A stretch of DNA of 64,000 bases from Erythroxylum novogranatense (GCA_029891385.1 CM057224.1:36895005-36959004), one strand, 5' to 3'; shown: positions 34,601 through 46,400, counted from the first letter of the stretch. Numbers and translations are program-made. Notes: a model not told the origin generated them from the sequence alone.

Positions 34601-35830
34601 TGAAGTCGAAAACAAAGATGGGTTTATACTTTTCTACTTGCGAGAAGAAACAACCTTTACAAAATCAATTTAGAAGATTTTCAAAATCAAAATATTTCAT
34701 GTTTTCTATCTTCCGAAGAAGAAAGACTAATCTGCATAAAAGCTAGGTCATGTCTCTTTGAAACATATTTCAAAATTGGTAAAACATGATTTAGTAAGAG
34801 GTTTGCCAAAATAAGTTTTGATAAAGAACTTTTATGTGAAAATTGTTTAAAGGAAAACAAGTTAAAACCTCTTTCTCTTAAAAGTTTTGTAACGCCTTGA
34901 AGACCTTTAGAACTATTACATATGGATTTATTTGGTCCTACAAGGACATTAAGTCTTGGCAGAAAGAAATATGGATTTGTCATTGTTGATGACTTTACTC
35001 GATTTTGTTGGATATTATTTTTATCACACAAAGATGAGTCCTTTAAGTGCTTTAGAACTCTATCCAGAAAGTTACAGAACGAAAAAGGAATGTCCATTGC
35101 TAGTATCAAGAGTGATCATGGTGGAGAGTTTGAAAATGAGAAGTTTAGAGTTTTCTGTGAAGAGAATGGAATTTCCCACAACTTCTCGGCCCCTAGAACT
35201 CCATAACAGAATGGAATTGTTGAAAGAAAGAATAGGACGGTTCAAGAGATGGCAAGGACCATGCTATGTGAGACGAATCTTCCTAAGTATTTCAAGGCGG
35301 TGTGAACACAAAGATACTATATTCGTAAGGATCTTGTTGCGACCTATGTTGAAGAAAACTCCTTACGAGTTATGGAATGGAAGAAGACCAAGCATATCCT
35401 ACTTTCATCCATTTGGGTGCAAATGTTCCATTACGAATCTGAAAGAGTCATTGGATAAATTCGACTCAAGACTATCCAGAATCTTTCTAGGCTACTCATC
35501 ATCGTCTAAGGCTTTTCGAGTTTACAACTTGATTTCAAATACTGTTGAAGAGACAATTCATGTCAAGTTTGATGATAGTTCTCAATCCCATAAGGAAGAT
35601 GACATGGAGATTGAAGGTCCTTCAAAGAACCTAGATGATGCCTCAGAAACTCCCTCGTCAGACCCTCATGAGGATAAGATTGAAGATATTCCAAAAACTT
35701 TAGAACTAAGACGAGATTGGAAGTATAAAAGTTCTCATCCAGAAGAGTTAATTATCGGTGAGACCTCAGAAGGAGTTAGGACAAGGTCCAGATTTAGACG
35801 AGAAGCTAATGTAGCTTTTATCTCTGAAAT
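34601..35830 (+). pseudogene. Element H: pre-integrase zinc domain and integrase
   Basis: Frame 34922-35206 gives MDLFGPTRTLSLGRKKYGF, VIVDDFTRFCWILFLSHKDE and SIKSDHGGEFENEKF, so the first two catalytic Asp residues are present. The continuation with NGIVERKNRT and the Glu is in another frame after an in-frame stop at 35204-35206 (GTPXQ context). From about 35345, LKKTPYELWNGRRPSISYFH to IHVKFDDSSQ and an acidic linker run open to 35972. The zinc domain before 34900 is degraded. Confidence 0.85.
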
Positions 35831-36720
35831 AGAACCTAAGAAGGTTGAGGAAGCTCTTCAAGACGAAGCTTGGGTGTTAGCCATGCAAGAAGAGCTGAAC
35901 CAATTCATAAGGAATAACGTCTGGTCCTTAGTTCCAAAACCTCCTAAGAAATCCATTATTGGAACCATATAGGTTTTCAAGAATAAGCTAGACGAATCAG
36001 GAAGAGTGATTCGTAACAAGGCCAAATTAGTAACACAAGGCTACAATCAGCAAGAAGGAATAGACTACAACGAAACATATGCTCCAGTAGCGAGACTTGA
36101 AGCTATAAGGATTTTGTTGGCATATGCAATCTGTCACGATATAAAGTTGTTTAAGATGGATGTTAAGAGTGCATTTCGAATGGCTTTATAGGCGAAGAAG
36201 TCTATGTGAAACAACCTCCAGCTTTGAAGATGTTAAAATCCAGATTATGTCTCAGACTTCACAAAGCCTTATACTGACTGAAGCAAGCTCCTGAGAGCTT
36301 GGTATGATCGTCTGAGTACTTTCTTAATAGAAAATGGTTTCAGCAGAGGTCAAGTTGATAAGACGCTCTTCGGAAAAGTTCTCATAATGATTTTATCTTA
36401 GTGCTGATTTACGTTGATGATATCATATTTGGTGCTACTTCAAAAGGGTTATGCTTGAAGTTTGAGAGTCTAATGAAAGAGAATTTGAAATGAGTATGAT
36501 GGGTGAATTAAAGTTCTTTCTTGGGTTGCAAGTTAAGCGCACTAAAGAGAAGATCTTCATTCATCAATGTAAGTATGTGAAAGAGTTGTTGAATAAGTTT
36601 GACATGAATAATGTGAAGCCAATGGCAACACCGATGCATCCTTCAAACCTTTTGTCGAAGAGCGAACTTGGTAAGAAGGTGGATCAAACCCTATATAGAG
36701 GATGATCGGTTCTTTATTGT
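35831..36720 (+). pseudogene. Element H: copia reverse transcriptase
   Basis: Pieces in order: EALQDEAWVLAMQEELNQF and NNVWSLVPKP (35845-35950), stop at 35970, then NKAKLVTQGYNQQEGIDYNE, APVARLEAIRILLAYA and KLFKMDVKSAF (to 36185), the catalytic YVDD at 36410-36421, and MMGELKFFLGLQVKRTKEKI with VKELLNKFDM and ATPMHPS (36493-36645). At least three breaks separate them. The order is standard for Ty1/copia. Confidence 0.87.
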
Positions 36721-37340
36721 ATCTTCTGCAAGTAGACCGATATTCATCAGGTGTATGCTTGTGTGCAAGATTTCAAGCCGATCCTGAGAGTCTCATTTTA
36801 CTTTGTTAAAAGAATTTTGAGATATCTCGCAGTACTACTTGATCTTTGCTTAATGTTTGAGAAAGGTAAAGATTTCAAGGTTAATCGGATCTTGTGATGC
36901 GGACTATGCCGAGATAGAATCGAAAGAAAGAGCACAAGTGGAGGATGTCACTTTCTTGGAAATCTAGTCTCTGGTCAAGCAAGTGACAAAGCTCAATTGC
37001 TCTATCAACCACCGAAGGTAATATATATCCCATGATTCTTTGTTCACGAACGTACGTGGATCAAGTATCGCCGAAGACTATTCAGTTAAGGAGGAGGAGA
37101 TTCCAATTTATTGAGACAACACCGTCTGAATAAATCATCAAAGAATCCAATTCACATTCCGAGTAAAGCATATAGAAGTCGACATCATTTCACGAGAGAC
37201 TACGTTCGAGAAAGGTGGTGCTTCTAAAGTTCGCTGAAACAGAGCTTCAATGGGCGGACATCTTCACTAAACCATTGAGTGAAGAACGCTTTCGGAAGAT
37301 AAGACGCAATCTCAATATGGTGATGCTAAATGAGCAGTTA
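36721..37340 (+). pseudogene. Element H: RNase H remnant and end of pol
   Basis: Strongly frameshifted. It can be followed by comparison with D: VCLCARFQ-like segment (36755), DADYAEIE (36898), and an in-frame end WADIFTKPLSEERFRKIRRN at about 37253-37312 followed by LNMVMLNEQ. The intervening E-containing helix is not readable. Confidence 0.75.
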
Positions 37341-37607
37341 GGCTAAAATAACGTGAGAAACTAACGACGTTATACACAGTGAGTTACAGTTGGTAACTTC
37401 TCTCACAAGGAAGATTCTTGAGGGAAATATCGATAAACTCGAGGTTCTTAATGATTCAAAACCCATCGATCTATAACCCTATAAGTAGACCGAGATGAGT
37501 TTATAGCGCTTTTCATCATCTTCTCGACGATTCATTTCTACTTTACCAATTCTCTCAAAATCTTCTCACTCAAAAGTTTTTCAGAAGATAATCTTTCACT
37601 CTATACA
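37341..37607 (+). other. Spacer between H pol and envelope-like ORF
   Basis: 267 bp without recognisable coding. A TCTCACTCAAAAG-type leader precedes the ATG at 37608. Confidence 0.5.
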
Positions 37608-38507
37608 ATGGAAGCAGCCATGGTTTATGGAAGACTTGTGGATTTTGAGTCACTGTGGAGAGAAGGCATGGATGTAGAACCAGAGATCACAAGAGCTGGT
37701 TGGAAGAACTTCTTTCAGATTCGAGAATCTGTCTATACGGACGAGGTTTATGAGTTCTGGAAGAACGCTCGTCTGATAGAAGACACTATTGTATCCTCTG
37801 TGGATAGAATATCAGTTATTGTCACAAAGGATTTGATAAGGAAGGTAACTGGTTGCCCATCGGTTGGAGAGAAACTATCTACCAAGGCCGGATGGATGTC
37901 CTCAGTTGGAATGAAAGAAGAAGATGTCAAGAGGCAGCTCTATGGCACAAATGATTCCAGAGAGAGGAAGACATCAAATCTGATTCCGAAGGCCAAAGTT
38001 CTTCATGCAATCCTGTTCAACTGCATTCTTCCCAGAGTTGGTTCGAGGCATTTGGTGACCAATCTAGACGAACAATGTCTATTCTTTCTTCTCAATCGAA
38101 ATCCTATAGATCTACCCTTCTTAATCTTTCACTATATGGTTAAGGGGTTAAAGGAAACTTCCAGTTATCCTTATGGTATGATTTTGACAAGGATTTTTAT
38201 AGAATCCAGTATTCGTCTGCACCACGGCATAAGACAAACTGTTCCTGTGAAGAGCAAAATCGATGCACACATGATTCGGCGAATGGGTCTTAGCACAGTA
38301 GACAAAGATCACGCCGGTTCTTCAAAAAAACCAAGAACTGAGGGGGAGCGTGTATTGAATAAGACTCCTGTCTCAAGTTCTCAATCGCCTGTAAGTATCA
38401 AATTGCCTACTGCCGAATTAAGGAGAGTCCTAGGGAGACCTCTTATGAAAATGGCGAGTCCTCTTTTCGAAGAAAATCAATCTCGAGGGCAAAGCAAATC
38501 GCACTAA
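37608..38507 (+). CDS. Element H: envelope-like ORF of Sirevirus (299 aa, open)
   Basis: This is the longest intact copia-derived frame here. It starts MEAAMVYGRLVDFESLWREG and contains GWKNFFQIRESVYTDEVYEF, LIRKVTGCP, VKRQLYGTND, LIPKAKVLHAIL, DEQCLFFLLNRNPIDLPFL and GMILTRIFI. The pattern matches the family listed in databases as putative plant transposon protein domain, often found 3' of pol in Sireviruses such as SIRE1. I see no clear signal peptide at the start; the most hydrophobic run (LLNRNPIDLPFLIFHYMV) is internal. The C-terminal part is basic and Ser-rich. The broken D homologue is at 17632-15300. Function unknown; calling it an envelope is a historical label. Confidence 0.75.
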   Translation: MEAAMVYGRLVDFESLWREGMDVEPEITRAGWKNFFQIRESVYTDEVYEFWKNARLIEDTIVSSVDRISVIVTKDLIRKVTGCPSVGEKLSTKAGWMSSVGMKEEDVKRQLYGTNDSRERKTSNLIPKAKVLHAILFNCILPRVGSRHLVTNLDEQCLFFLLNRNPIDLPFLIFHYMVKGLKETSSYPYGMILTRIFIESSIRLHHGIRQTVPVKSKIDAHMIRRMGLSTVDKDHAGSSKKPRTEGERVLNKTPVSSSQSPVSIKLPTAELRRVLGRPLMKMASPLFEENQSRGQSKSH

Positions 38508-39938
38508 AAGAGACAAGGAGAAAGTCTCGAGCGAAGTTGTGAAGAAAGCCAAGCGATCTCCAAGAATCGTGACTCGAGGCAACAGGAAGAAAAGATTGCC
38601 CGAGAGAACAAAGGCGAGAAGAAACTTCTAAATCTTGTGCAACCAAAGCCACAAGATCCTTAGTCTCACCTGGAAGAGGATACGCGGAAGATCTAAAGAG
38701 ACCGAGAGGAAGAGAAAAGCCACAATGGCTGTTAAAGGAAAATTTCCAGTGAAGAAAACAGCAAAACTAATCAAGCGAGAAAAAAGACTAAGAAGGTTAG
38801 TCAAAAGAAGAGCATCTCAATCTGCGAGGATGTTAGTCTACAAAAGAGATCTAGCGACATCGTTCAAGTTGAAATGAAACCGAGCATTTTACGCTCAGAT
38901 ACTCTGTGGTCCAACAAGAAGAACCAATGAATGAAAGCACGGCTCATGAGACACTGGCATTATAAAGGAGGAACCAGAGAAGAATGGCGGCTCGAGAAAC
39001 TTCTAAGGAACACAACAAGAAGCAACTACAGATGCAGATTTGGTGATGATGAACCAAGATCGAAGGTATATAACTACCGAAGTTCTTGAGGAAATATAGG
39101 CTGGAAATCAAATTGGTAGAAGTTGTTACCATTACGAGCAATGCTATTATAATCGGTGTTGAACCAATGAAGAAAATAGTAGCTACGTGCAACCTATGTT
39201 GATTAATGGTATCACGTGGCGATTACTAAATGAAAAGAGAAGTCTTTTACGATACCTTGAGGCTTATCGATCATTTGCCATATCCTCGAGACGCCCCTCG
39301 CCACGTGTACTATGTTCCCAATCACGAGAACACGTAGATAAAGGTTGTTCCGGATATTCAGCTAAGGCGCATAAAAGATTTAACAAAGGAAAGTCAAAAT
39401 TATTTCAAGATAATGTTGATGATGATCTGCTCGCAGATCGATTACGTAAGAAGTGCGGAAAATTGATGAAGCATGCATTCCTCGCACAAGATCCAGATCA
39501 AGCGGTTGCAGCCATACAAATCGTAAGGAAGACTGTCGATGAGGGGAAGTATAAGAACAGAACATTTATCGAGTTCCTTGTTCGCATAGTTCTTCGATTA
39601 GGCCTCTCGCCAGTACATCGCCTATAGAAGCACAAGCTTTATCCCTGCAAGGAAGACAGTTGCTGATGCTGCCAGTTCCTTTTGATCTAAATCTTCCTGA
39701 AGCTGCAACATTCATTCGTCCACCTACTTTTGAGATTAATGAAGACTACACTCCATCTTCTGATGCCTATACTACTTCAATTCCTTTCGCTCCTCCATCA
39801 ACAGAAGCAGATCAAGCCTCTTCGTCAGATGAAGTCAGTAGATTACGAGGTGAACTCAATGACATGAAGGAGACGGTGAATGATCTAAAGAAGATGATAG
39901 CGAGCTCGCGAAGAACCAGAATCGATAATCATTTTTAA
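38508..39938 (+). pseudogene. Element H: frame-broken continuation of the envelope-like ORF
   Basis: After the stop at 38507 coding character continues in shifting frames. There is a Lys/Arg-rich stretch (38635-38870, VKGKFPVKKTAKLIKREKR), then a segment around 39190-39620 with QDPDQAVAAIQIVRKTVDEG, and finally 39660-39938 with VPFDLNLPEAATFIRP and an amphipathic helix LRGELNDMKETVNDLKKMIA. The last stop is followed after about 190 bp by the polypurine tract. In intact relatives this is probably one long ORF; inference. Confidence 0.6.
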
Positions 39939-40122
39939 TTATAACAAATAGGGGGAGAGCAGGAAAAGAAGAAAATAATCAGAAGAGGAGAGGATGTTTA
40001 GATGAAGAAGGTGTGATCACAACAAACGAAGACAGGAAGAAGATAAGTTTGTTTTTTTTTGTTAACATCTGTAAATTTTGTTTTGTTTTGTTTTCTTTTC
40101 TTGTATGTAATTTGTTATATTC

Positions 40123-40136
40123 AAAAAGGGGGAGAT
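40123..40136 (+). other. Polypurine tract of element H
   Basis: AAAAAGGGGGAGAT just before TGTTAAG is the form seen in Sireviruses. Confidence 0.85.
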
Positions 40137-41162
40137 TGTTAAGTCAGAATGACTTTACATATAAATGATTTTGATGTATAACAAATATAGTGAGATCAAA
40201 AACAAGAAAAACAAAACAATGATCCTGAAGTCCAAGATGACGAAGTTTGAATAAATGCAGAAAGACACGAGCGAAGTTGCAAGACATCGATCGACATCTG
40301 AGGCGAAGTTGATACAAGTCAAACATGACGAAGTTTGTCAAAGTAAAAATCAACACGACGCAGATGACACAAGACAATAAATGACAAAGACACCAATGTA
40401 GATACTGACGCAGAAAAGAAAGCGGACGCAGACGCAGACGCAGAAAGCGCAGCGCAGACGCAGACGCAAAGCGAAAGCGAGCAGAACCGTAAAAGAAGGC
40501 ACGCAAGAGTCGATTCGAAAGTTAGTTCGTAACTCAACGATTAACTTTCTTTAAAGATTAAAGATTCAAGATTCAAGATTCAAGAATCAAGAAGCGATTC
40601 TGCATTTAAGGCTATAAATACAAGTCGAAGTCAAGACTGCAGAGTTAAACTTGCTTTGAGAAAAAATTACACAAAGTGGGAAAGCGATTAAGTGCGAATT
40701 GGTGAACGCTATCTTCTTTGTAAAAAGTGTTCAAATACTTTTCCGAAAAGAAAGAGTTGTCTGAGATAGCTGCAGAGGCTAAGTGTGAAAGAATCTTGGT
40801 GTAGAGACACAAGAGGCTCGTGAAAGAATACTTGTAAAGTTTGAAGAGATAGTAACATCTCGGAAGAAACTCGAGGATCGGGCGTAGCCCACGGTTTGGG
40901 GTGAACCAGATAAATCTGCGTGTCTACTACTCTCACTCTCTATCTCACTTTTAGTTTCAAAGTTGATCTTTATTTACTATTCATATACTTAGCATTGAAA
41001 AGCTTTGATCAATTAGGATTAATAAGAATTACAGAAAAATTTTTATTTCTAACAAGTAATTTGAAAAAGATATTCAAAAAGGGGAATACACAATTCAACC
41101 CCCCCTTCTCGTGCATTCTATTATCATTTTATAAGTGTTGTATTAACTTGTGATTCACTTCA
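40137..41162 (+). mobile_element. Element H 3' LTR
   Basis: 1026 bp, TGTTAAGTCAGAATGAC to GATTCACTTCA, followed by the target copy TGAAT. It matches the 5' LTR closely in AT-rich parts, with indels around the GACGCA array (about 40429-40475). TATA box at 40613-40621. Confidence 0.92.
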
Positions 41163-41167
41163 TGAAT

Positions 41168-43477
41168 AACAGTACAAATATGCGAAAATACAAATTTACA
41201 CATAAAAATCAAAATGACTCAGATGCAGACATGAGCCTGAGGCTCTGAATACGTTGGACCTGAGGTCCTGTGCGTTGAGCTTAAAGCTCTCATATACGTT
41301 GGGTGTGATATGCCCTGATACGGTGGCTGCTCCGGTCACAATTGCCTTTATCTGATCATACTTTTATGCATGCAATGCACATGCCCCAATTGCCAATTTC
41401 ACATACCAAATGTACATTCAATTTCACACATTTAACACTTCAATGACAAGTTACCGGTCCTTCGGACACCCTTGGTCCGATCCCAAATTTAATCAAACAC
41501 GTAACCCTCCATTTCATCCACATGGCATAAGTACGAAATTAAACACACAAATATTGAGGAACCAACTAGGTTACTCACCTGAACTTCCGAGCCACCTACC
41601 TGGAAGTCTCAACAATACCCGTGGAATCGTCGTTCCAACGGTGCCTCTAAAACAGTCAAACAATTTCCAATTACTTAAATACACAATCAGAAATAATTTA
41701 ATGATGCACATGACTTAATTAAAACGATGTACTATGCCTATTCATAACTTTTCCGGTACTATTTCCCAATTTCACTTTCTTTCGTAAATTTCCAACTTTT
41801 CACTCAATTTATCAATAATGACTGATTTCAATTCAATAACATATGATAGAGCTCCACCAGATTCATTTCTACTGTTTAGTTCCATTTGCCAATTTATATA
41901 CACTAGGCTAATCTCACAAAAATCTCAAAACTAATATCATTTGAACTAGATCAAATTCACCTATTGAAGACTCCAATTGCATTGAATTCGCATTCATAAT
42001 GCTCACAATTATAACCCAATTATCAGAAACCTTCCTTAGATTGCAATTACAATTACATTCTTAATTGTCTTTCACTAATTGCGATCTCAAAAACCTGAAT
42101 TCAGACTCTCTTTCTTTTCCTCAATTGTAGACCTCGTTCTCGAGTTCACAACGAATCAAACATCACCTCAATAGGAGTTCTACACCACAAGTTATGCCTC
42201 AAAAACCACATTAAATCAAATCAGAAATTCATCCCTCGCCGCGACCTCTGGCCGTTCACCGCGGCGTCTGAAGGTGCTCGCTGCGACGTGTGAGGTTACT
42301 CGTCGTGGCGAACATTTCTCTTGGGGCTCGCCGCGACGAACATTTCTCTTGGGGCTCGCCGCGACGCACGGAAGAGAAATTGCCGCGGCGCCTAGAACTT
42401 GAGCTCGCCGCGACGTCAAGAGGAGCTCGCCGCTGCGTCCAATGCTTTTGAGCTCGCCGCGACGTCCTCCCTCCTGCTCGCCGTGACGAATTATATGATA
42501 ATTCACCGCGACGTGCGAGTCGCAGCTCGTCTTCTCCGACGAGTTTTCTCCCATTTTTCTCTCTCTAAAACCAGTATTAATTCACTCTAACTACCCAATC
42601 TTTAACATTTAACCACATAAATGCATTTAACACAATAAATAACAACATTAAAACCAAATCACTTACCAATCAAGCTCAAAATCTCAAATCTACCGAAAAT
42701 CCTCCAACCCTTACTCTTCTCTCTACACCGACGGTGAACCCTCTAAACTCATCAAATCTTCTTCTTCTCTCAAGGGTTTTCATTGATCTTTAACCACAAG
42801 GAAGGATCAAACACAAATCTCCAAGGAAGAATCGAAAATCACCAAGGAGAAGAACCCATCGTGCCCTAGGAGAAGAGAAGAGGATTTTTCCTTCTTTCAT
42901 TTGAAACCTAAGGCATTTTATAAGAGATTTGTCTCATTTCCTTATAAAGCATTTAAATCTCTTTCTCTTTTCAATATCATTTCCAGTCCAATCCGTCTCC
43001 AAATTTCAATGGCTCGACATATTAAATTCCTAAAATCATATATTCTAACTTTCCATTGCCATTTATCAATTATTCTAGCACTATGCTGTCAATCAGTCCG
43101 CCACTCGGAAAAATTCAGGTCCGGACATTTCTCCCGAATTTTTCAGAAAAATTTCGAAGAGTCACTACCAATCAGCAAGTACTCTAAAACATTTCCTATT
43201 CACATTTTCAAACCCAATTCTTCTGAAATTCCCAATTATTCCACAATTCTCCATAAGTCAAAAGCAAACCTAATTATTCACAATTTCACAATGCACATCA
43301 GAAACACAATTCAATGCCGGGGAAAGTCATGAATGCATGTACCTAAATGTGCATGTGCCAATGACTCAATCCTCTACAATTAGAGGCTAAATGAATGTTC
43401 AGTCGATATTATGCGGTAAAATCCTATCCCGTCCTAATTTACCAATATAACCTTCCCATCGGTGACGGGATGTTACA
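41168..43477 (-). mobile_element. Element F, main part of the solo LTR
   Basis: On the minus strand: start TGTAACATCCCGTC (43477), hairpin CCTCTAATTGTAGAGG (about 43385-43370), GGTACATGCATTCATGA (43343-43327), a TATAA-like box near 42920, a C/T-rich leader, the GC-rich array 42545-42235, the CATAACTT module 42200-42127, and then AT-rich sequence to the H insertion. No coding capacity; plus-strand ORFs here are shadows. Confidence 0.88.
42235..42545 (-). repeat. GC-rich short-unit array in LTR F
   Basis: On the plus strand GCTCGCCGCGACG recurs about eight to ten times with variants (CTCGTCGTGGCGAAC, TTCACCGCGGCGTC). One longer unit with ATTTCTCTTGGGGCTCGCC is duplicated in tandem. The core is the same as in LTR B (8149-8349) read on the opposite strand, consistent with F being inverted. 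Confidence 0.77.
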
Positions 43478-43482
43478 TTATA

Positions 43483-46400
43483 CTTATACATGAATAGTAG
43501 ATTTATTTGCACATGAAAATAATTGTACATGCATTCATGAATAGTTCCGGGTATGATTGGATTGACCTATGAATTTTTTAAAGTTATGGACGTTTTACAT
43601 TGAAAATATTAATGATTGGTGGAAATATTGTATTTGTATATGTTGGTGAAGTTATGGAGTATTGAGAAAGATATACATAATAGGGAACAAGAAATAATTA
43701 AAAGAAGCTTTGGAGATAGTTGGATTGTAAAGATTATAGTCAAGGGAGTTAGTTCAAAAGAAACTAAGTTGGAACTTGGGTATTGGGTAAGTGACAAGTG
43801 TCACGTAGGCCTTGTACTCTAGCTATGAGTAGGTTACTATTATTTGAAAGTTGACAGGTTAAGGCTTGTCCAAGTCCTTTCTTTGCTATCATCTTTCTAA
43901 AACTTCTCTCTTTGAAACACAGAGTTTTCCATCAAAATATCTTCTAAGGGACTTTTGTGTTTTTCCTTTCTTTCACTAAACTTACTTTGCCATTTGTGTC
44001 CTCTGCCCTGAGAAAAAACGAGAAGCAGGTCATTGTACTCAGAGAAATACATAAAAATGTGTGGAGTTTAGGGCTTGAAGATTTTGAAGTTTTCAGCAGG
44101 TAAGTGGTAGAGAAATCCCTTGAAGTTAGGGATTTGTGAAATAAAATTGATAAATTACCGTCATCTGCATGGAAAATGTACTTCATGTGATTGTTCATAA
44201 ATACTGGGTAGTTGGAGAGAAATAAATTCAGTTATAGTGTTAAATTAGTTTTTGAGAAAACTTTTGGTGTTTTGGTGACGTAAAGTGTTGAAAGTTAGAA
44301 AATCTGGAAAATTTCTCACTGAGTATGTTTCAGTCTTTTAGCCATAACGTTTTCTGTGGTTGTTCAAACGAGATGATTCTTAATTCGGAGTAAACTAGGA
44401 ATATATGGATACAATTCGTATGAAGACATCGAATTTCAGTTTTGTCTCTAAGAGTCTCAAAAGTTGTCACGAAGTTGAGAATTGGGTGCAGGACGTTGAG
44501 AGTTGAGCAAAAATTCGTATTCCCACTTCGGGTGGAAATCTGGACCTAATTTAGATAGATTCTGGCAAAGTTGTAGATATTTCTTTTATATTTCTAACGG
44601 TATAAAGTTTGTAAATGTTGGATATCGGAGTCAAAAGTTATGATCTTTATAAGTGGATACGTTCTGGACGCAAAAAGCAGACGCAAAAAGAAGACGGAAA
44701 AAGCAGACGCAAAAAGCAGACGCAAAAAGAAGACACAAAAAGTAGACGCAAAAAGTAGATGTAAAAAGTAGACGCAAAAAAAACAGACGCAAAAAGCAGA
44801 CGATAGAAATGAGACGATGGAAATGAGACGGTAGAACTAAGACGAAAGCAAACAAACTATACTCTTTTGGTCATAACTTCTTCTATAGACCTCCAAATGA
44901 CCCGATTTTTGAAGCATTAGATTCCTAACACATTTCTTTATCTCTCCATAAACATTTATGGTTTTTCATATTAAATTGGAAATGATTGATTGAATCAAAG
45001 TAAGGGTATCGGTGGAAGGAGCATGAACTGGATATTTTACTTAACATATTTCAGTATTTTGATGATATCTTGGTCTTTAGGACTCCAATTGAGGTGATTA
45101 TTGATTTGTAGTAAACTAGAGTAATAGGGATACAAATCATATGAAGAAGCTGAATCTTGATCCAATTTCTAAGGTGTTCAATTTTCTGGATGGAAGTTGG
45201 ATATAGTACACTGTTTTGGAGAGGAACAGTCCGAAAATGTTTGAGGCACATCTTTCAAACTACTGAACCAAATTGAGTGATCTTGGTGTCAATGGAAAGA
45301 TAAAAGATAGAGGAACACTTTTTTAGGAGAGAGTGGGCTCAAATTATGCAAGTTTTGCCTTCTAATTAAACATGAACAGTGGACCCGAAAGTTAGAGTTT
45401 GGAGAAAGATCTGAAATGGTTCATTGGGCTATGAAATTGGATTCAAATGGGTTATGGAGGTTTAAATCCCACAGAATGAGGCTAGTTAAATGATTTTTGA
45501 TAGTTGAATGTCTTGTGATAAAATTGATGGATTGATACCTGGGATAGTCATGAATATGCATTGTACATATTTCATCTCATTCATGTGCATTATTAAACAC
45601 TTATGATTGTTCAAATTGTGATATATGTGTATGTTATTTGTTATAGAGGAGCCATTGGAACGTTAACTTCCAGACGTTGTTGGATCTTCCAAGCATTAGC
45701 TTCGGGAGAAACTTGTGAGTCAACCTAGATGATTTCCTAGGGTGGATTTGTTTTGAAATTGTATGATGTGTTAGCTTCCAATTATAAAGTAATTGTGATT
45801 TGATTTGAATTCCGGAATTAAAGTCTTAGGAGTTTGTTATGTGATTATAGTATTGGAAGTGCTTTGTTTTGCTTTGAAATCCTGTATGATGCATGAATTC
45901 TCAACGAGAGTTGAATGCCAGAATTAGGTCCGATGATAATGAGTTTCTGATTAAATATCGCATGTGATTACCTGATATGACATAATCCGTATGTGGTGCA
46001 TTTCATAAAATGCATGCTCAGATAAATTTGTTGTGACTTGAGTGGCCAATGAAGCGCTTCCACGTAGAGCTTTGCTCCATAATATACGTTTTGTGTACAG
46101 AGCTATGCTCTGTGATTCTGTTCCGACTGAGCCCTATGGACCAGTAATTGTGTATAAGTATGTGATGGGCACTCGGTCACAACAATAACAACGAATATGA
46201 GTCTCATGCATATAACATTATAAGATTGAATCCATTGAATGAATATTTGTGTAATATGTGATATGTGTGTTTGACCCGGTGAACTCATCAAGGATGGTTC
46301 ACTCATTGAGTTCGCAAAATTCATTAAAATTGCAACGTTGTCTTTTCAGGACCAAGAGACGACTCTAACTACTAAAGAGGCTCTACCAGCCGAGTAGATT

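Larger units (their letters stand above)
11020..41162 (+). mobile_element. Element H: Sirevirus-type copia retrotransposon, split by D
   Basis: LTRs are at 11020-12041 and 40137-41162, with perfect TGAAT duplications at 11015-11019 and 41163-41167. The internal order is primer site, gag, protease, integrase, RT, RNase H, envelope-like ORF, polypurine tract, which is the Ty1/copia order plus the extra ORF of Sireviruses. Without the minus-strand element D (13639-34252) and one CTAAC copy the internal region is about 7.5 kb. Pol carries several frame breaks, so it is not autonomous as read here. Confidence 0.93.
10770..43477 (-). mobile_element. Element F: solo gypsy LTR, minus strand, interrupted by H
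   Basis: Read on the minus strand it starts TGTAACATCCCGTCACC at 43477 and ends GGGGTGCTACA at 10770. It is flanked by perfect TTATA duplications (10765-10769 and 43478-43482). Its sequence is split by copia element H at 11019/41168, leaving about 250 bp plus 2310 bp, roughly 2.56 kb in all. No internal gypsy region is present, so it is a solo LTR, the usual product of recombination between the two LTRs of one element. Because H sits inside it, F probably became solo before H arrived, or recombined outside the H site. Confidence 0.88.

Noticed and set aside
42216..42554. 112-codon Arg/Ser-rich minus-strand ORF
   Set aside because: Translation of the GC-rich array in LTR F; composition is explained by the repeat.
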